This document shows, piece after piece, positions 1-9,388 of a stretch of DNA of 64,000 nucleotides (the stretch's first letter is position 1; each line of letters starts with the position of its first letter). Source of the DNA: Ochrobactrum vermis. GTDB taxonomy: Bacteria; Pseudomonadota; Alphaproteobacteria; Rhizobiales; Rhizobiaceae. Both the position numbers and the translations under genes were made by a program. The stretch is from assembly GCF_002975205.1 (NCBI RefSeq), contig NZ_PCOC01000001.1, positions 806,001-870,000 on the forward strand, written 5' to 3'. The notes under the pieces are model-generated. The model was not told where the DNA came from. It saw only the letters and a list, made by a program, of their open reading frames with translations, and did not search any database.

Positions 1-564
1 GTAATAGATGAGGTCGAGCGATGGATCGCGGGAATCAGCAATGAAAAGCCCGCCAATGCTGCCGTCAGCACGCCGTTCCGCGACCTGAATATAGAGATTA
101 TCCGCGAGCTTACGGAAATTCCCTTCCTGAACGATGACATTCATCAGATCGGCACTGGCATTGGCGATCATCGCGCGCATGTTCATGCGCGCATAGGGAT
201 CGACATAATTGGCGACGAGAAACGACACGACGGAAATGACGGCTGCAAGAATCAGAATAGGTCGCATGACCGCGCTGCGCGGTGCGCCCGAAGCATTGAT
301 GACGACCAGTTCGGAATCCTGGTTCATCGTCGAAAGCGTCTGTGTAATTGCAATAATCAGCGCAAACGGCATCACGAGAGGGATGGCCGACGGAATCAAA
401 AGCGAGCTGAACTGAACGATTGTCTGGAATGTCTGTCCGCTTGTGGTCAGAAAGTCGATGCGCTGGAGCACCTGCACGGTCCAGGTAATGCCCACTGCAG
501 CGCCAAGCACTGCGAGGAACATGATCGCCACCCGGCGCAAGATGTACAACTCAATCAATCGCAT
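1..564 (-). CDS. lptF: LptF, LPS export permease (5' part only)
   Basis: This is the N-terminal 188 residues of a YjgP/YjgQ-family permease; the rest lies beyond the left edge. In the family, LptF pairs with LptG in the inner membrane and, with the ATPase LptB, extracts lipopolysaccharide for transport to the outer membrane. The start ATG is at 562-564 and opens with a basic segment followed by a hydrophobic helix. Further hydrophobic segments lie near residues 55-75 and 95-120, and the stretch NQDSELVVINASG is typical of the family cytoplasmic loop. It is divergent from pepA across about 390 bases. LptG is the main alternative, but the sequence opening favours LptF. Confidence 0.85.
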   Translation of the reverse strand, partial: MRLIELYILRRVAIMFLAVLGAAVGITWTVQVLQRIDFLTTSGQTFQTIVQFSSLLIPSAIPLVMPFALIIAITQTLSTMNQDSELVVINASGAPRSAVMRPILILAAVISVVSFLVANYVDPYARMNMRAMIANASADLMNVIVQEGNFRKLADNLYIQVAERRADGSIGGLFIADSRDPSLDLIYY

Positions 565-954
565 AGGTAGAGTCTACATCCCGGTTCCGTTGAGGGAGCA
601 CGCACCCGAAAAAGGCTGCATCACTCGTGATAATCACTAAACTTAATGACGCTTGGCTAAGATTGGCCCAATAAACGCGGTTAACAGATTACTAAATGCA
701 ACTCGAAGACGCCAGCTCTGCTGTTTCCATTAATGGAGCCTGTTAATGAGCGATGAGTTGGCTCAAGGCAACCAGTTTTTGCACGGAGCAGGGAAGACGG
801 GTTTGCAATTGTGTCTTGCACGGTTTTCCTCGGGCTAAAACTGGCACAATCTGGGATCCACTCTTGCTGTTTCGCCATATTCGTCTCACATGAGTGGGGA
901 AAAGTCGCGACACAATCGTGTCATTCTCAAATCGACATCAAGTTTGGAGTTGTC
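565..954. other. Intergenic region between lptF and pepA
   Basis: About 390 bases separate the divergent lptF and pepA starts. It must hold promoters for both genes, but I see no ORF with a credible ribosome binding site and no clear hairpin or operator. A reading frame runs upstream from pepA to 811, but it has no family similarity and is treated as untranslated leader. Confidence 0.5.
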
Positions 955-2451
955 ATGTCTAAACGTCCTTCGATCTCTTTCAGCGATTTTGCAGCACCGG
1001 GAAAAGGCGTGTCCATCGTCCTCGTCGCCAAGGGCGGCGGCTTCGCGGACGAGGCGGCTCAGGCTGCAGGCGGTGCGGAAAAGATTAAGCGCATTGCCGA
1101 AATTTCCGGATTTACCGGGGCTTTGGGCAAGACGGCGGAAGCGATCGAGACAACTTCCAGCGGTGTCGACAAGATCGTTCTGGTTGGTGTCGGGGAGCCA
1201 GGCAAGCTTGGCAATGACGACTGGCTGAAGATCGGCGGGGCTGCATTTTCACGAATCGGCAAGTCAGAGCGCGCAACCGTAACGCTTGCACTGCCTGAAA
1301 CCACCATCGCCGGTGACGAGGCAGCAGATCTGGCGCTTGGCATGATTCTGCGCTCCTACAAGTTCGAACGCTACAAGACGCGCAAGAATAATGAGGAAAA
1401 TGGCGATCCGAAACACGCTGCCAAGATCAGCATCTGCGTTGCTGATCCTCATACGGCGAAGCGTGCGTTTGAAGTTGCCGAAGCGGTGGCGGACGGCGTC
1501 ATTCAGGCGCGCAATCTCGTCAATGAGCCTGCGAATATTCTTGGTCCGGTGGAGTTTGCACAGGAAGCGGAAAAGCTTGAAAAGCTTGGCGTGAAGGTCG
1601 AAATCCTCGGCGAGAAGGAAATGAAGAAGCTCGGCATGGGCGCGCTTCTGGGCGTGGCACAGGGTTCCGTTCGCCCGCCGCGACTGGTTGTCATGGAGTG
1701 GCAGGGTGCCAAGAGCAAGGAAAAGCCGGTCGCTTTCGTCGGCAAGGGCGTGGTGTTCGATACAGGTGGCATTTCCATCAAGCCGGCCTCCGGCATGGAA
1801 GACATGAAGGGTGACATGGGCGGTGCCGCAGCCGTCACCGGCCTGATGCGCGCGCTGGCCGGGCGCAAGGCAAAGGTCAATGCCATCGGCATTATCGGCC
1901 TTGTCGAGAACATGCCCGATGGCAATGCGCAGCGTCCGGGCGACATCGTGACGTCCATGTCGGGGCAGACGATCGAAGTCATCAATACCGACGCCGAAGG
2001 TCGCCTCGTCCTCGCTGATGCACTGCACTACACGAATGACCGCTTCAAGCCGCGTTTCATCATTAATCTGGCCACTCTTACGGGTGCGGTCATGGTCGCA
2101 CTCGGCCAGTATCATGCCGGTCTGTTCTCCAATGACGACGAACTTGCGGATCAGCTTTATGATGCGGGTCAGTCGACCGGTGAAAAGCTGTGGCGTCTGC
2201 CGCTCGGTACCGAATACGACAAGATGATCGATTCGAAGTTTGCCGATATGAAGAACAGCGCTGGTCGTTATGGCGGAGCCGTCACGGCAGCACAGTTCCT
2301 GAAGCGCTTTGTTGGCGAGACCCCTTGGGCGCATCTGGACGTGGCCGGGACGGCTATGGGGTCGCCAGCAAACGAGTATAGCCAGACCTGGGCTTCCGGT
2401 TACGGCGTTCGTCTGCTCGACCGTCTTGTCCGGGATCATTTCGAAAGCTAA
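955..2451 (+). CDS. pepA: Leucyl aminopeptidase PepA (M17)
   Basis: This encodes a 498-residue cytosolic M17 metallo-aminopeptidase that removes N-terminal residues from peptides with a two-metal centre. The family signature NTDAEGRL is at residues 344-351, and the metal and active-site stretch [15 protein letters not shown] is at about 263-277. Length matches the family. I chose the ATG at 955 because GGAG lies five bases upstream and the following residues begin the usual N-terminal domain; an in-frame extension to 811 is not conserved in character. It is followed after 62 bases by holC on the same strand, an arrangement common in proteobacteria, where PepA and the chi subunit are often adjacent. 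Confidence 0.97.
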   Translation: MSKRPSISFSDFAAPGKGVSIVLVAKGGGFADEAAQAAGGAEKIKRIAEISGFTGALGKTAEAIETTSSGVDKIVLVGVGEPGKLGNDDWLKIGGAAFSRIGKSERATVTLALPETTIAGDEAADLALGMILRSYKFERYKTRKNNEENGDPKHAAKISICVADPHTAKRAFEVAEAVADGVIQARNLVNEPANILGPVEFAQEAEKLEKLGVKVEILGEKEMKKLGMGALLGVAQGSVRPPRLVVMEWQGAKSKEKPVAFVGKGVVFDTGGISIKPASGMEDMKGDMGGAAAVTGLMRALAGRKAKVNAIGIIGLVENMPDGNAQRPGDIVTSMSGQTIEVINTDAEGRLVLADALHYTNDRFKPRFIINLATLTGAVMVALGQYHAGLFSNDDELADQLYDAGQSTGEKLWRLPLGTEYDKMIDSKFADMKNSAGRYGGAVTAAQFLKRFVGETPWAHLDVAGTAMGSPANEYSQTWASGYGVRLLDRLVRDHFES

Positions 2452-2513
2452 AACAAAAGGATGGGTGGAAAAGCGGAATCAGTTTCTCCACCCAGTTCCG
2501 AAACGGATAGTGC

Positions 2514-2963
2514 ATGGCGGAAATTCTCTTCTACCATCTGACGGAATCGACACTTGACGAGGCCTTGCCCGGTCTGGTCGAGCGGTCGCTTGGGCGCGGC
2601 TGGCGTGTCACGATCCAGACCGTCAGCGAAGAAAGACGCGATGCGCTGGATGGTCTGCTCTGGACCTTTTCCGATACGTCTTTCGTGGCGCACGGCACCG
2701 ATAAAGAACCCCATCCCGAGCACCAGCCGGTATTGCTGACCACCAGTGAAGCCAATCCGAATGGTGCGACGGTACGCTTTCTCGTAGAAGGCGCAGGGCT
2801 GGAACAGGCGGACGCCTATGAACGCCTTGTTGTCATGTTCGACGGGCATGATCAGGAGCAGCTTGATATTGCCCGGGGGCAGTGGAAGAGCTTCAAGACA
2901 GGAAGCCACGATTTGACCTACTGGCAGCAAACGCCAGATCGCCGCTGGGAGCGCAAGGCGTGA
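2514..2963 (+). CDS. holC: DNA polymerase III chi subunit
   Basis: A 149-residue protein matching the chi subunit of the DNA polymerase III clamp-loader complex. In well-studied species chi binds psi and the single-stranded DNA-binding protein. The N-terminus (AEILFYHLTES) and the later DGHDQEQLDIARGQWK region are characteristic. It follows pepA closely. Its TGA stop overlaps the ATG of the next gene by one base (TGATG at 2961-2965), suggesting translational coupling. Confidence 0.9.
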   Translation: MAEILFYHLTESTLDEALPGLVERSLGRGWRVTIQTVSEERRDALDGLLWTFSDTSFVAHGTDKEPHPEHQPVLLTTSEANPNGATVRFLVEGAGLEQADAYERLVVMFDGHDQEQLDIARGQWKSFKTGSHDLTYWQQTPDRRWERKA

Positions 2964-3523
2964 TGCGACCGCTTTTCTATGTGATGATCGTTCTCGGTTT
3001 TGGCCTTGGCATTGGCTATCCGTGGTATATGCGCCATTTCACCGGCAGCGAGATTGGTCGCTGGACCATGCTGGAAAACCGCCAGAGCGGCTTCAAGATA
3101 CAGGAAGTCAGGCTGTCGGCAGATGACGGGCCTGTGCGCGTGTTCATAGATGCAACGCCTTTGCCAGGATATGTGCCTGCGGAACGGCGTTCGGCAGTGA
3201 CGCTCGCCGTCAGCCGCGACGGCCAGCCGGTTCTCTCCCAGGGACTCGATTTTGCCTCGACGAGTGGTTCCATCAACACGGACCGCCCGCAGGATGGCAG
3301 CGTCCTTCGTCAGAGTGCCGGTGACATCGATCCTGTCATTCCGGGGCTTTATGCGTTTCGTCTGGTGCAGGGAAACACGGATGGACTACAACTTTCAAAA
3401 GCCGATCTCGTATTGCGCCGAGGGGCGGAAACGCCCGATGAGGTCTATACGACGATAGGTCTGATCCTCGGTGCATTCGGTCTTTATGCATTGATGCGCA
3501 CGCGGCTGCGTCCGCAAAGCTGA
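2963..3523 (+). CDS. Membrane-anchored protein of unknown function
   Basis: A 186-residue protein with one hydrophobic helix at each end (about residues 3-22 and 163-180) and a soluble region between, probably periplasmic. The start overlaps the holC stop by one base; a longer frame reaching into holC exists but would overlap it heavily. I do not recognise a named domain. Its position in the pepA-holC run, followed after 16 bases by another small membrane protein, suggests one transcript. The two small proteins may act together, but that is inference. Confidence 0.75.
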   Translation: MRPLFYVMIVLGFGLGIGYPWYMRHFTGSEIGRWTMLENRQSGFKIQEVRLSADDGPVRVFIDATPLPGYVPAERRSAVTLAVSRDGQPVLSQGLDFASTSGSINTDRPQDGSVLRQSAGDIDPVIPGLYAFRLVQGNTDGLQLSKADLVLRRGAETPDEVYTTIGLILGAFGLYALMRTRLRPQS

Positions 3524-3539
3524 GCCCGGAGCTGAATCG

Positions 3540-3815
3540 ATGACGATGCTCCGCAAATTTTCCGATAGATTGCTACTGTTGCTGCTTTCGGCTCTCGCCG
3601 CGTTGATTGCGCTCATACCGCTCGAATGGCTGGGCGTGTTCGGCTCTTCCTTCGAAGGGCAAAGCGGTTACGCCGCGCTTTATTTCGGGTTTCCCGTTCT
3701 GACGGTCGTTTTCGCACTTCTCGCAGTGCGGTTCATGCCTCGTCCTCTGCCGGTCGCGATGCGTATCATCGGCTGGGTCGTGCTGGGAATCGTGATCTTG
3801 TCGATGTTCGCGTAA
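3540..3815 (+). CDS. Small integral membrane protein
   Basis: This 91-residue protein has three probable membrane helices, at about residues 8-30, 43-63 and 70-90. There is no recognised domain. It lies 16 bases after the preceding membrane protein and is the last gene of the plus-strand run starting at pepA. It is convergent with the ABC-F gene, and only about 30 bases separate the two stops. Confidence 0.65.
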   Translation: MTMLRKFSDRLLLLLLSALAALIALIPLEWLGVFGSSFEGQSGYAALYFGFPVLTVVFALLAVRFMPRPLPVAMRIIGWVVLGIVILSMFA

Positions 3816-3833
3816 GGCACTACCCGCAGAAAA

Positions 3834-3858
3834 ACGGCCGATTTTCAGTCGGCCATCG
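3834..3858 (-). terminator. Terminator overlapping the ABC-F stop codon
   Basis: The inverted repeat GGCCGA/TCGGCC, with a seven-base loop, spans 3836-3854. It overlaps the last codons of the minus-strand ABC-F gene and is followed on that strand by five T residues. It probably ends that transcript and may also limit read-through from the convergent plus-strand run. Confidence 0.6.
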
Positions 3859-5728
3859 CTTCTTCATATTCACTAGAAAGCTCCAGCCACTTGTCTTCTG
3901 CATCCGCAAGAGTAGAGCGTGCATCGCTCATGTCCTTGTTGATCCGGATCGCCTTTTGGGGTTCCTTCTCGTACAGAGCCGGGTCTTCCAACTGCGATGC
4001 AAAGCCTTGAATCTGTTTCTGCAGTTTTTGAATCAAGGCTTCGGTTTCCTTGATCTTTTTCTGCAGCGGCGCCAGGGCTTCGCGTTTCTGGGCAGCAAGT
4101 TTCCGCTGTTCTGCCTTGTTGACCTTGGCGTTATCGTCGCGGTCGGCAGCCGGTTCTCCCTTGGCATCGGCAAGAACGATTTGCCGGTATTCATCGAGAT
4201 CGCCTTCGAAGGACTTCACGCCACCTTCGCGGACCAGCCAGAGCCGTTCCATGGTGGCTTCGATCAGATGGCGGTCGTGGGCAATCAGGATAACGGCACC
4301 GTTGAAAGCATTGAGCGCATGCACAAGCTCTTCGCGGCTGTCGATGTCGAGATGGTTGGTCGGTTCATCGAGGATCAGCAGGTTCGGACCATGAAAGGTC
4401 GCAAGCCCCATAAGAAGGCGCGCTTTCTCGCCACCGGAAAGATCTCTGGCCGGTGTCAGCATTTTCTCGGTCGACAGACCCATCTGCGCAACGCGGGCGC
4501 GAACTTTTGCCTCCGATTCCATCGGCATCAGTTTGCGCACATGCTCGATGGCATTGTTTTCCGGTATCAGGTCATCCATCTGGTGCTGTGCGAAGAACGC
4601 AACTTTCAGGCTTGGAGAGAGAGTAAGATTACCTTTCTCCGGCTGGAGTCGCCCGGCGATCAGCTTTGCGAGCGTTGACTTTCCGTTACCGTTGGAACCA
4701 AGCAGAGCAATGCGGTCATCATTGTCGATCCGCAGCGTGACATTGCGCAGCACAGGCTTACCCGGCACATAGCCGACGTCAGCATTATCGAGTGCGATAA
4801 CGGGCGATGCCGTCTTTTTGTCCGCATCTGGAAAACGAAACGGTTGCACGTTGCTTTCAACGTAAAGCTCGATGGGCTTGAGCTTTTCCAAAGCCTTCAT
4901 GCGCGATTGCGCCTGGCGAGCCTTGGTGGCCTTGGCGCGGAATCGCTCAACGAAGGATTCCATGTGCTTGCGGTGGGCTTCCTGCTTGGCATGAGCCTTT
5001 TGTTGAAGCTCCAGCATTTCATGGCGCTGGCGCTCGAACTGATCGTAGTTGCCGCGCCAGAAACTGATCTTCTTCTGGTCGAGATGCATGATCGAGCTGG
5101 TCGCCGAATTCAGAAGATCGCGATCATGGCTGATGATGAGGACCGTGTGCGGATAGCGCTTCACATAGTCGACCAGCCACAGCACACCTTCAAGATCGAG
5201 ATAGTTGGTCGGCTCGTCCAGCAGCAGCAGATCCGGTTCGGCAAAGAGCACAGCGGCAAGTGCCACACGCATGCGCCAGCCACCCGAAAAGGCGGAGGCC
5301 GGTCGGCGTTGTGCTTCGGCGTTGAAACCGAGACCCGACAGAATGGCGCCCGCGCGGGCTTCCGCCGAATGGGCGTCGATATCGGCAAGGCGTGTATGAA
5401 TTTCCGCAATGCGGTGCGGGTCGGTTGCCGTGTCAGCCTCTTCAAGAAGTGCTGTGCGCTCCTTGTCTGCCTTCATGACGATTTCGATCAGCGCTTCTTC
5501 GGTGCCCGGCGCTTCCTGCGCCACCTGACCGATGCGAGTATTTTTCGGAAGCGAGATGCTGCCTGTTTCCGGCGCAAGATCGCCCGTAATCACACGAAAC
5601 AGCGTGGATTTTCCGGTGCCGTTGCGGCCGACGAAACCCGTCTTCGATCCCGCTGGCAGCGTTACGCTGGCGTGGTCGATCAGGAGGCGTCCGGCAATTC
5701 GTACGGAGATGTCGTCAAGGATAAGCAT
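3845..5728 (-). CDS. ABC-F family ATPase (Uup/YheS type)
   Basis: This 627-residue protein has two ABC ATPase domains and no membrane segments, which defines the ABC-F family. Members act on ribosomes in translation control or antibiotic protection rather than in transport. Domain one has Walker A GRNGTGKST at residues 34-42, an SGGW signature and LLLLDEPTNYLD. Domain two has GSNGNGKST, LSGGEKARL and LLILDEPTNHLD. A charged linker joins the domains, and a C-terminal coiled coil of about 90 residues follows. The start at 5728 (MLILDDIS) is preferred to an upstream in-frame ATG because the ATPase fold begins there. The paralogue within the family cannot be assigned by eye. Confidence 0.93.
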   Translation of the reverse strand: MLILDDISVRIAGRLLIDHASVTLPAGSKTGFVGRNGTGKSTLFRVITGDLAPETGSISLPKNTRIGQVAQEAPGTEEALIEIVMKADKERTALLEEADTATDPHRIAEIHTRLADIDAHSAEARAGAILSGLGFNAEAQRRPASAFSGGWRMRVALAAVLFAEPDLLLLDEPTNYLDLEGVLWLVDYVKRYPHTVLIISHDRDLLNSATSSIMHLDQKKISFWRGNYDQFERQRHEMLELQQKAHAKQEAHRKHMESFVERFRAKATKARQAQSRMKALEKLKPIELYVESNVQPFRFPDADKKTASPVIALDNADVGYVPGKPVLRNVTLRIDNDDRIALLGSNGNGKSTLAKLIAGRLQPEKGNLTLSPSLKVAFFAQHQMDDLIPENNAIEHVRKLMPMESEAKVRARVAQMGLSTEKMLTPARDLSGGEKARLLMGLATFHGPNLLILDEPTNHLDIDSREELVHALNAFNGAVILIAHDRHLIEATMERLWLVREGGVKSFEGDLDEYRQIVLADAKGEPAADRDDNAKVNKAEQRKLAAQKREALAPLQKKIKETEALIQKLQKQIQGFASQLEDPALYEKEPQKAIRINKDMSDARSTLADAEDKWLELSSEYEEAMAD

Positions 5729-5770
5729 GATGAATGCGCTTTTGCACGGCTTGAGGTGTTTCCGCAAGTA

Positions 5771-6283
5771 TCAAGCGAAACGCCGTCCCTCTTCCGTCCG
5801 CAGGAAATGTGCAAGATCGAGTGATGGAGCTTCCGTACCCAGCCTTGTGAACGCGGCGTGAATCTGTCCGCGATGGTGTGTCTGGTGGTTGAACATATGC
5901 GCAAGCGAGGGCGCGAGCCGCTGGCTTATCGTGCGCATTTCACGAGTAGGCGTGTAAGTATAGCGTCCGGCAAGCTTCTGTGTGTCGAGGCTGTCGGCAT
6001 AGCGGCAAATGCGCACGTCTTCCGCCTGCCGCAGGTCACGCAGCATGATGAAATTGTCTGAAATGATGGTGTCCAGCGTCTTCGGATGATCGCCTTCGGT
6101 GGTGAAGCGTTTCATCCAGATCCGGTCGGCAACCAGCAAATGATTGAAGGTGCGGTGAATGGAACCGAAGAACAGGCCCAAATCGAGCCGGTATTCCTCA
6201 TCGCTCAGTTCGGCAGCGGCTGCATAGACCAGTTCATTTGCCCATCGGTTATAATAGGCGAACATTTGAAAATACTGTTCCAT
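5771..6283 (-). CDS. DinB family metal-binding protein
   Basis: A 170-residue DinB/YfiT-like four-helix protein. The metal-binding histidines expected of the family appear in FNHLLVADRIWMKRF and in MFNHQTHHRGQ. Members are often thiol-dependent enzymes or damage-inducible proteins of uncertain role. The ATG at 6283 is used because family alignment starts at MEQYFQMFAYYNRWAN; an upstream in-frame ATG adds 39 residues of unlike composition. It lies 42 bases upstream of the ABC-F start on the same strand and may share a transcript. Confidence 0.88.
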   Translation of the reverse strand: MEQYFQMFAYYNRWANELVYAAAAELSDEEYRLDLGLFFGSIHRTFNHLLVADRIWMKRFTTEGDHPKTLDTIISDNFIMLRDLRQAEDVRICRYADSLDTQKLAGRYTYTPTREMRTISQRLAPSLAHMFNHQTHHRGQIHAAFTRLGTEAPSLDLAHFLRTEEGRRFA

Positions 6284-6462
6284 GAGAGCCCCCTGACTTA
6301 CAAGTCCGCGCCGCTTCGCACGACGTTGAATCGGCGCGAGCGTATCTATGCAATCAATTTTCTGCCGTCTCAAGGTGCTAATCGGTTCGCCTCTTGGCAA
6401 TTCGGCCTATCGACGGTATAGAGCCTCACTTTTCTCCATTTCCCATCAAACAAGGTGTCATA

Positions 6463-6885
6463 ATGGCAATCGAACGTACTTTCTCCATGATCAAGCCCGA
6501 TGCGACCCGCCGCAACCTGACCGGCGCCATCACCGCCAAGCTTGAAGAGGCTGGCCTTCGCGTCGTCGCTTCGAAGCGCGTCTGGATGAGCCTGCGTGAA
6601 GCTGAAGGCTTCTATGCTGTTCACAAGGATCGCCCGTTCTTCGGCGAACTGACCGAATTCATGTCTTCCGCCCCGACGATCGTTCAGGTTCTGGAAGGCG
6701 AAAACGCCATCGCCAAGAACCGCGAAATCATGGGTGCAACCAACCCGGCAAACGCTGATGAAGGCACCATCCGCAAGGAATTCGCCCTGTCGATCGGCGA
6801 AAACTCCGTGCACGGTTCAGACGCTCCGGAAACGGCTGCAGAAGAAATCGCATACTGGTTCTCGGGCACCGAAATCGTCGGCTAA
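6463..6885 (+). CDS. ndk: Nucleoside diphosphate kinase
   Basis: This 140-residue enzyme transfers the gamma phosphate between nucleoside triphosphates and diphosphates through a phosphohistidine. The N-terminus [11 protein letters not shown] and the active-site segment [12 protein letters not shown], which carries the catalytic His, are diagnostic. Length is typical. The start at 6463 is the family start; an in-frame ATG at 6394 would add 23 unrelated residues. A strong terminator follows the stop within 25 bases, so it appears to be a single-gene unit. Confidence 0.98.
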   Translation: MAIERTFSMIKPDATRRNLTGAITAKLEEAGLRVVASKRVWMSLREAEGFYAVHKDRPFFGELTEFMSSAPTIVQVLEGENAIAKNREIMGATNPANADEGTIRKEFALSIGENSVHGSDAPETAAEEIAYWFSGTEIVG

Positions 6886-6904
6886 CCCTTTCGAGAATTC
6901 AAAG

Positions 6905-6933
6905 AAAAAGCCCGGTTTGACCGGGCTTTTTTG
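6905..6933 (+). terminator. ndk terminator
   Basis: The stem AGCCCGG/CCGGGCT with a five-base loop is followed by T residues on the plus strand. A-rich sequence on the other side lets it also serve the convergent minus-strand gene that ends at 6936. Confidence 0.9.
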
Positions 6934-6935
6934 TT

Positions 6936-7739
6936 TCAGAGGTTTTGCGCGAGCGTCGCCATTTCTTTCCCTTCATCATCGAAGAGAACAAGCTTACCCA
7001 TATCGATCTTGTAGGACTTCGTCCTGCCGAGTACGTCCATGAACTTGCGCTCCTGATTCATGAGGGCAGGCGGGCACTGGACATAGGTCGATCCGATATC
7101 GGCGAAGGAAATATTTTCTCCGGCGACAGTTGCCTTGCTGAAATAACGGTTGCAGCCGCCTGAACCGCTGACAGCCCCGTCGGTCGAAACCGTCAATGTC
7201 GTTTGCGCATTGTCGATCACGCCGCCGCCCTGAATGTCTTCGGCGAGCCAATCCTTGCCCTCGATACCGATGGCGACACCTTCATCGGCGCTCTTGCGCA
7301 CCATCACAACCTTGATTTCTGCCGGTTCGCCGGGATTCTCCGGATCGATGGTGTAACGTTCGTCATTGACGAACCAGAGCGTGTCGCCTGCGGAAATGCG
7401 GGCCTGGAGGGCATAAGTATGGCCGGGCTGGATCTTGTCCGTATCAAAATTGATGGCGAACGGGATCGGCGAACCCTGAACGGATTCAATCCGCGTTTCT
7501 CCAATGATCTTCGAGGGGGCGTCAGCCAGAGAGACGTCGGAAAGCTGAACGGTCAGGTTGGCTTCAGGCGGCAGCGCGATACGCTCGCGATACATGACCT
7601 TGCCGCTGACCGTCTTTTCCGCCGCCAGGCTGCTGGTCGGCATGGATGTGGTCAGGAACAAGGCAGCGCCACCAAGCGCGCCAATGCCGACCACAAGTGC
7701 CGCTGCAATCGAGAGGGTTTTCGCCAGTCCATTTCGCAT
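6936..7739 (-). CDS. Exported YbaY-like plus META (HslJ-like) domain protein
   Basis: A 267-residue envelope protein. Residues 12-40 form a hydrophobic signal segment ending near SLAAEK. A YbaY-type beta domain follows (GKVMYRERIALPPEANL, about residues 44-145). The C-terminal half is a META/HslJ domain with the family run SGSGGCNRYF at about 199-208 and a second Cys in YVQCPP. META proteins are linked to stress tolerance, but no reaction is known. The start at 7739 is chosen over an in-frame ATG ten codons upstream because it places the signal segment normally. Confidence 0.85.
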   Translation of the reverse strand: MRNGLAKTLSIAAALVVGIGALGGAALFLTTSMPTSSLAAEKTVSGKVMYRERIALPPEANLTVQLSDVSLADAPSKIIGETRIESVQGSPIPFAINFDTDKIQPGHTYALQARISAGDTLWFVNDERYTIDPENPGEPAEIKVVMVRKSADEGVAIGIEGKDWLAEDIQGGGVIDNAQTTLTVSTDGAVSGSGGCNRYFSKATVAGENISFADIGSTYVQCPPALMNQERKFMDVLGRTKSYKIDMGKLVLFDDEGKEMATLAQNL

Positions 7740-7997
7740 CGTTAAAGCCCGAAACTTCCGTTCCCGCACGCATTGTTTGTTGCAAGACAGATGGCGCTTA
7801 TGCGGATTCCAATCTGTCTGTCATCATCGCTTGTCGGCGTCTGATTCATAATGCCGACATTAGCGAAATCTTCATGTGAAAATTGTGGCAGCGCAAGAAC
7901 GTGCCGCCCAAATTAGCCATTATTCTAGGGGGTTAAATAGTTAATTCACGATTAAATTGAGAAATAGAGATCAATAGAATGACAAGTAATCGTGAGA

Positions 7998-8477
7998 TTA
8001 TGATTGTTGCCAGCGTTCGCGGAACTTTTCGTCTTCGTCTTTGGACGACACCCAGCCACCGACCGAACCGTCCGCGAGATGCTCCCGCTTCCAGAACGGG
8101 GCGTCGGTTTTCATGTAATCCATCAGGAATGAGGCGGCTTCGAAAGCTGCATGTCGATGCGACGATGCCGCTGCGACCAGAACGATGTTTTCACCCGGCT
8201 TGATAAGCCCGTAACGGTGAATGATCGTGAGCGCGGTTATCGGCCAGCGCTCGATGGCCTGCCGGGCAATGCGGCTGATTTCCGCTTTGGCCATCCCCGG
8301 ATAATGTTCCAGTTCCAGTGCGGATAGTGTGCCGCTCTCATCGCGACAAAGGCCGGTGAAAGTGACGATAGCGCCGATATCCGTGCGCCCATGTTCAAGC
8401 TTGCGCAGTTCGGCTGCCGTGTCGAAATCTTCGCTTCTGATGCCGACGAAAAGTGGGCACGTGGTTTGCCCGCTCAT
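7998..8477 (-). CDS. moaE: Molybdopterin synthase large subunit
   Basis: This 159-residue protein is MoaE, which with MoaD converts cyclic pyranopterin phosphate to molybdopterin by inserting two sulfurs. Family features include VTFTGLCRDESG near residues 40-51, LEHYPGMAK, and the active-site stretch APFWKREHLADG near 129-140. It begins one base after the moaD stop and is the last gene of the run uvrC-pgsA-moaD-moaE. A molybdopterin enzyme encoded at 21123 could use the cofactor. Confidence 0.97.
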   Translation of the reverse strand: MSGQTTCPLFVGIRSEDFDTAAELRKLEHGRTDIGAIVTFTGLCRDESGTLSALELEHYPGMAKAEISRIARQAIERWPITALTIIHRYGLIKPGENIVLVAAASSHRHAAFEAASFLMDYMKTDAPFWKREHLADGSVGGWVSSKDEDEKFRERWQQS

Positions 8478-8478
8478 T

Positions 8479-8736
8479 TCATCCCCCCGTCATTGGCGGA
8501 AAGAGTGCAACTTCGTCGCCGTCATTCACAAATTCACTATGTTCGGCATGTTCCTGATTGATCGCGGCGCGAATAACATGCTCGTGTTCGAAAGCCGCTT
8601 CATATTCATCGCCGCGCGATTTCAGGTGGCTGATCAGATCGCCCACGGTTATTTTGGGCGAGGGGAGTTGGATAACCTCTTCACCCTTGCCGATTTTCTC
8701 GCGTACCCATGCGAAATAGACGAGTTTTACCGTCAC
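8479..8736 (-). CDS. moaD: Molybdopterin synthase sulfur carrier subunit
   Basis: This 85-residue ubiquitin-like protein ends in PPMTGG. The terminal Gly-Gly is the site that becomes a thiocarboxylate to donate sulfur. It is tightly packed between pgsA (four bases) and moaE (one base), so co-translation with MoaE, its partner, is expected. Confidence 0.97.
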   Translation of the reverse strand: MTVKLVYFAWVREKIGKGEEVIQLPSPKITVGDLISHLKSRGDEYEAAFEHEHVIRAAINQEHAEHSEFVNDGDEVALFPPMTGG

Positions 8737-8740
8737 TGGA

Positions 8741-9325
8741 TCAATCCATTACGTGTTTGAGGCCTGCCTTGAAATAATCCCAGCCCGTATAAAGCGTCAG
8801 AAGCGCCGATATCCAAAGCAGGACAATGCCAATTTCGGTTACATAAGGCATGACTTTGTCACCGGCGGGGCCAGCGAGCAGAAATCCGAGCGCAACCATT
8901 TGTGCTGTCGTCTTCCACTTGGCGAGACGGGAAACGGGAACGCTGACCTTCAGCTCCGCAAGATATTCGCGCAGACCCGAAACCAGGATTTCGCGGCAAA
9001 GGATGATGATTGCAGCCCACAGTGTCCAGCCGGCAATCGTGCCGTCAGCCGCGAGAAGCAGCAGAATGGCGGATACGAGAAGCTTGTCGGCAATCGGGTC
9101 AAGCATGCGACCGATCGTGGATGTCTGCTTCCAGATGCGGGCGAGGTAGCCGTCGAAAAAATCTGTGATGCTGGCGATGGCAAACAATCCAAGCGCAGTC
9201 CATCGGGCGAAATCGCTTGATTCCAGCCGTCCCTCGACAAAAAAGCACAATACCACAAGGGGAACGGCGATGATCCGGCCATAAGTGAGGATATTGGGCA
9301 AGGAGAGGGTATGTTTTTTCTGCAT
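8741..9325 (-). CDS. pgsA: CDP-diacylglycerol-glycerol-3-phosphate phosphatidyltransferase
   Basis: A 194-residue integral membrane enzyme that makes phosphatidylglycerophosphate, the committed step towards phosphatidylglycerol and cardiolipin. The CDP-alcohol phosphotransferase signature (DG..AR, eight residues, G...D...D) is present as DGYLAR followed by GRMLDPIADK. Several hydrophobic helices surround it. It lies downstream of uvrC and directly upstream of moaD on the same strand. Confidence 0.96.
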   Translation of the reverse strand: MQKKHTLSLPNILTYGRIIAVPLVVLCFFVEGRLESSDFARWTALGLFAIASITDFFDGYLARIWKQTSTIGRMLDPIADKLLVSAILLLLAADGTIAGWTLWAAIIILCREILVSGLREYLAELKVSVPVSRLAKWKTTAQMVALGFLLAGPAGDKVMPYVTEIGIVLLWISALLTLYTGWDYFKAGLKHVMD

Positions 9326-9342
9326 TGTTCCGCCGCGTCGCT

Positions 9343-9388
9343 GTTAGAGCGGTTACTGTCTTAACAGAATCGTTAGAACCGCTCTAAC
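9343..9388. repeat. Inverted repeat between uvrC and pgsA
   Basis: Twelve-base arms GTTAGAGCGGTT (9343-9354) and AACCGCTCTAAC (9377-9388) are perfectly complementary around a 22-base loop. There is no T-run, so a simple terminator is unlikely. It may be a repeated extragenic palindrome or an RNA processing site between two co-oriented genes. The core GAGCGGTT resembles sequence near 23290, which supports a dispersed repeat, but that is weak evidence. Confidence 0.5.

Noticed and set aside
1264..2439. A 391-codon minus-strand frame opposite pepA
   Set aside because: It is the antisense of a certain gene in GC-rich DNA, has no ribosome binding site and no domain; its length is a by-product of codon use.
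3626..5824. Long plus-strand frames opposite the ABC-F gene (350 and 326 codons)
   Set aside because: Both are shadows of the ABC-F gene, and the first also crosses the terminator at 3836.
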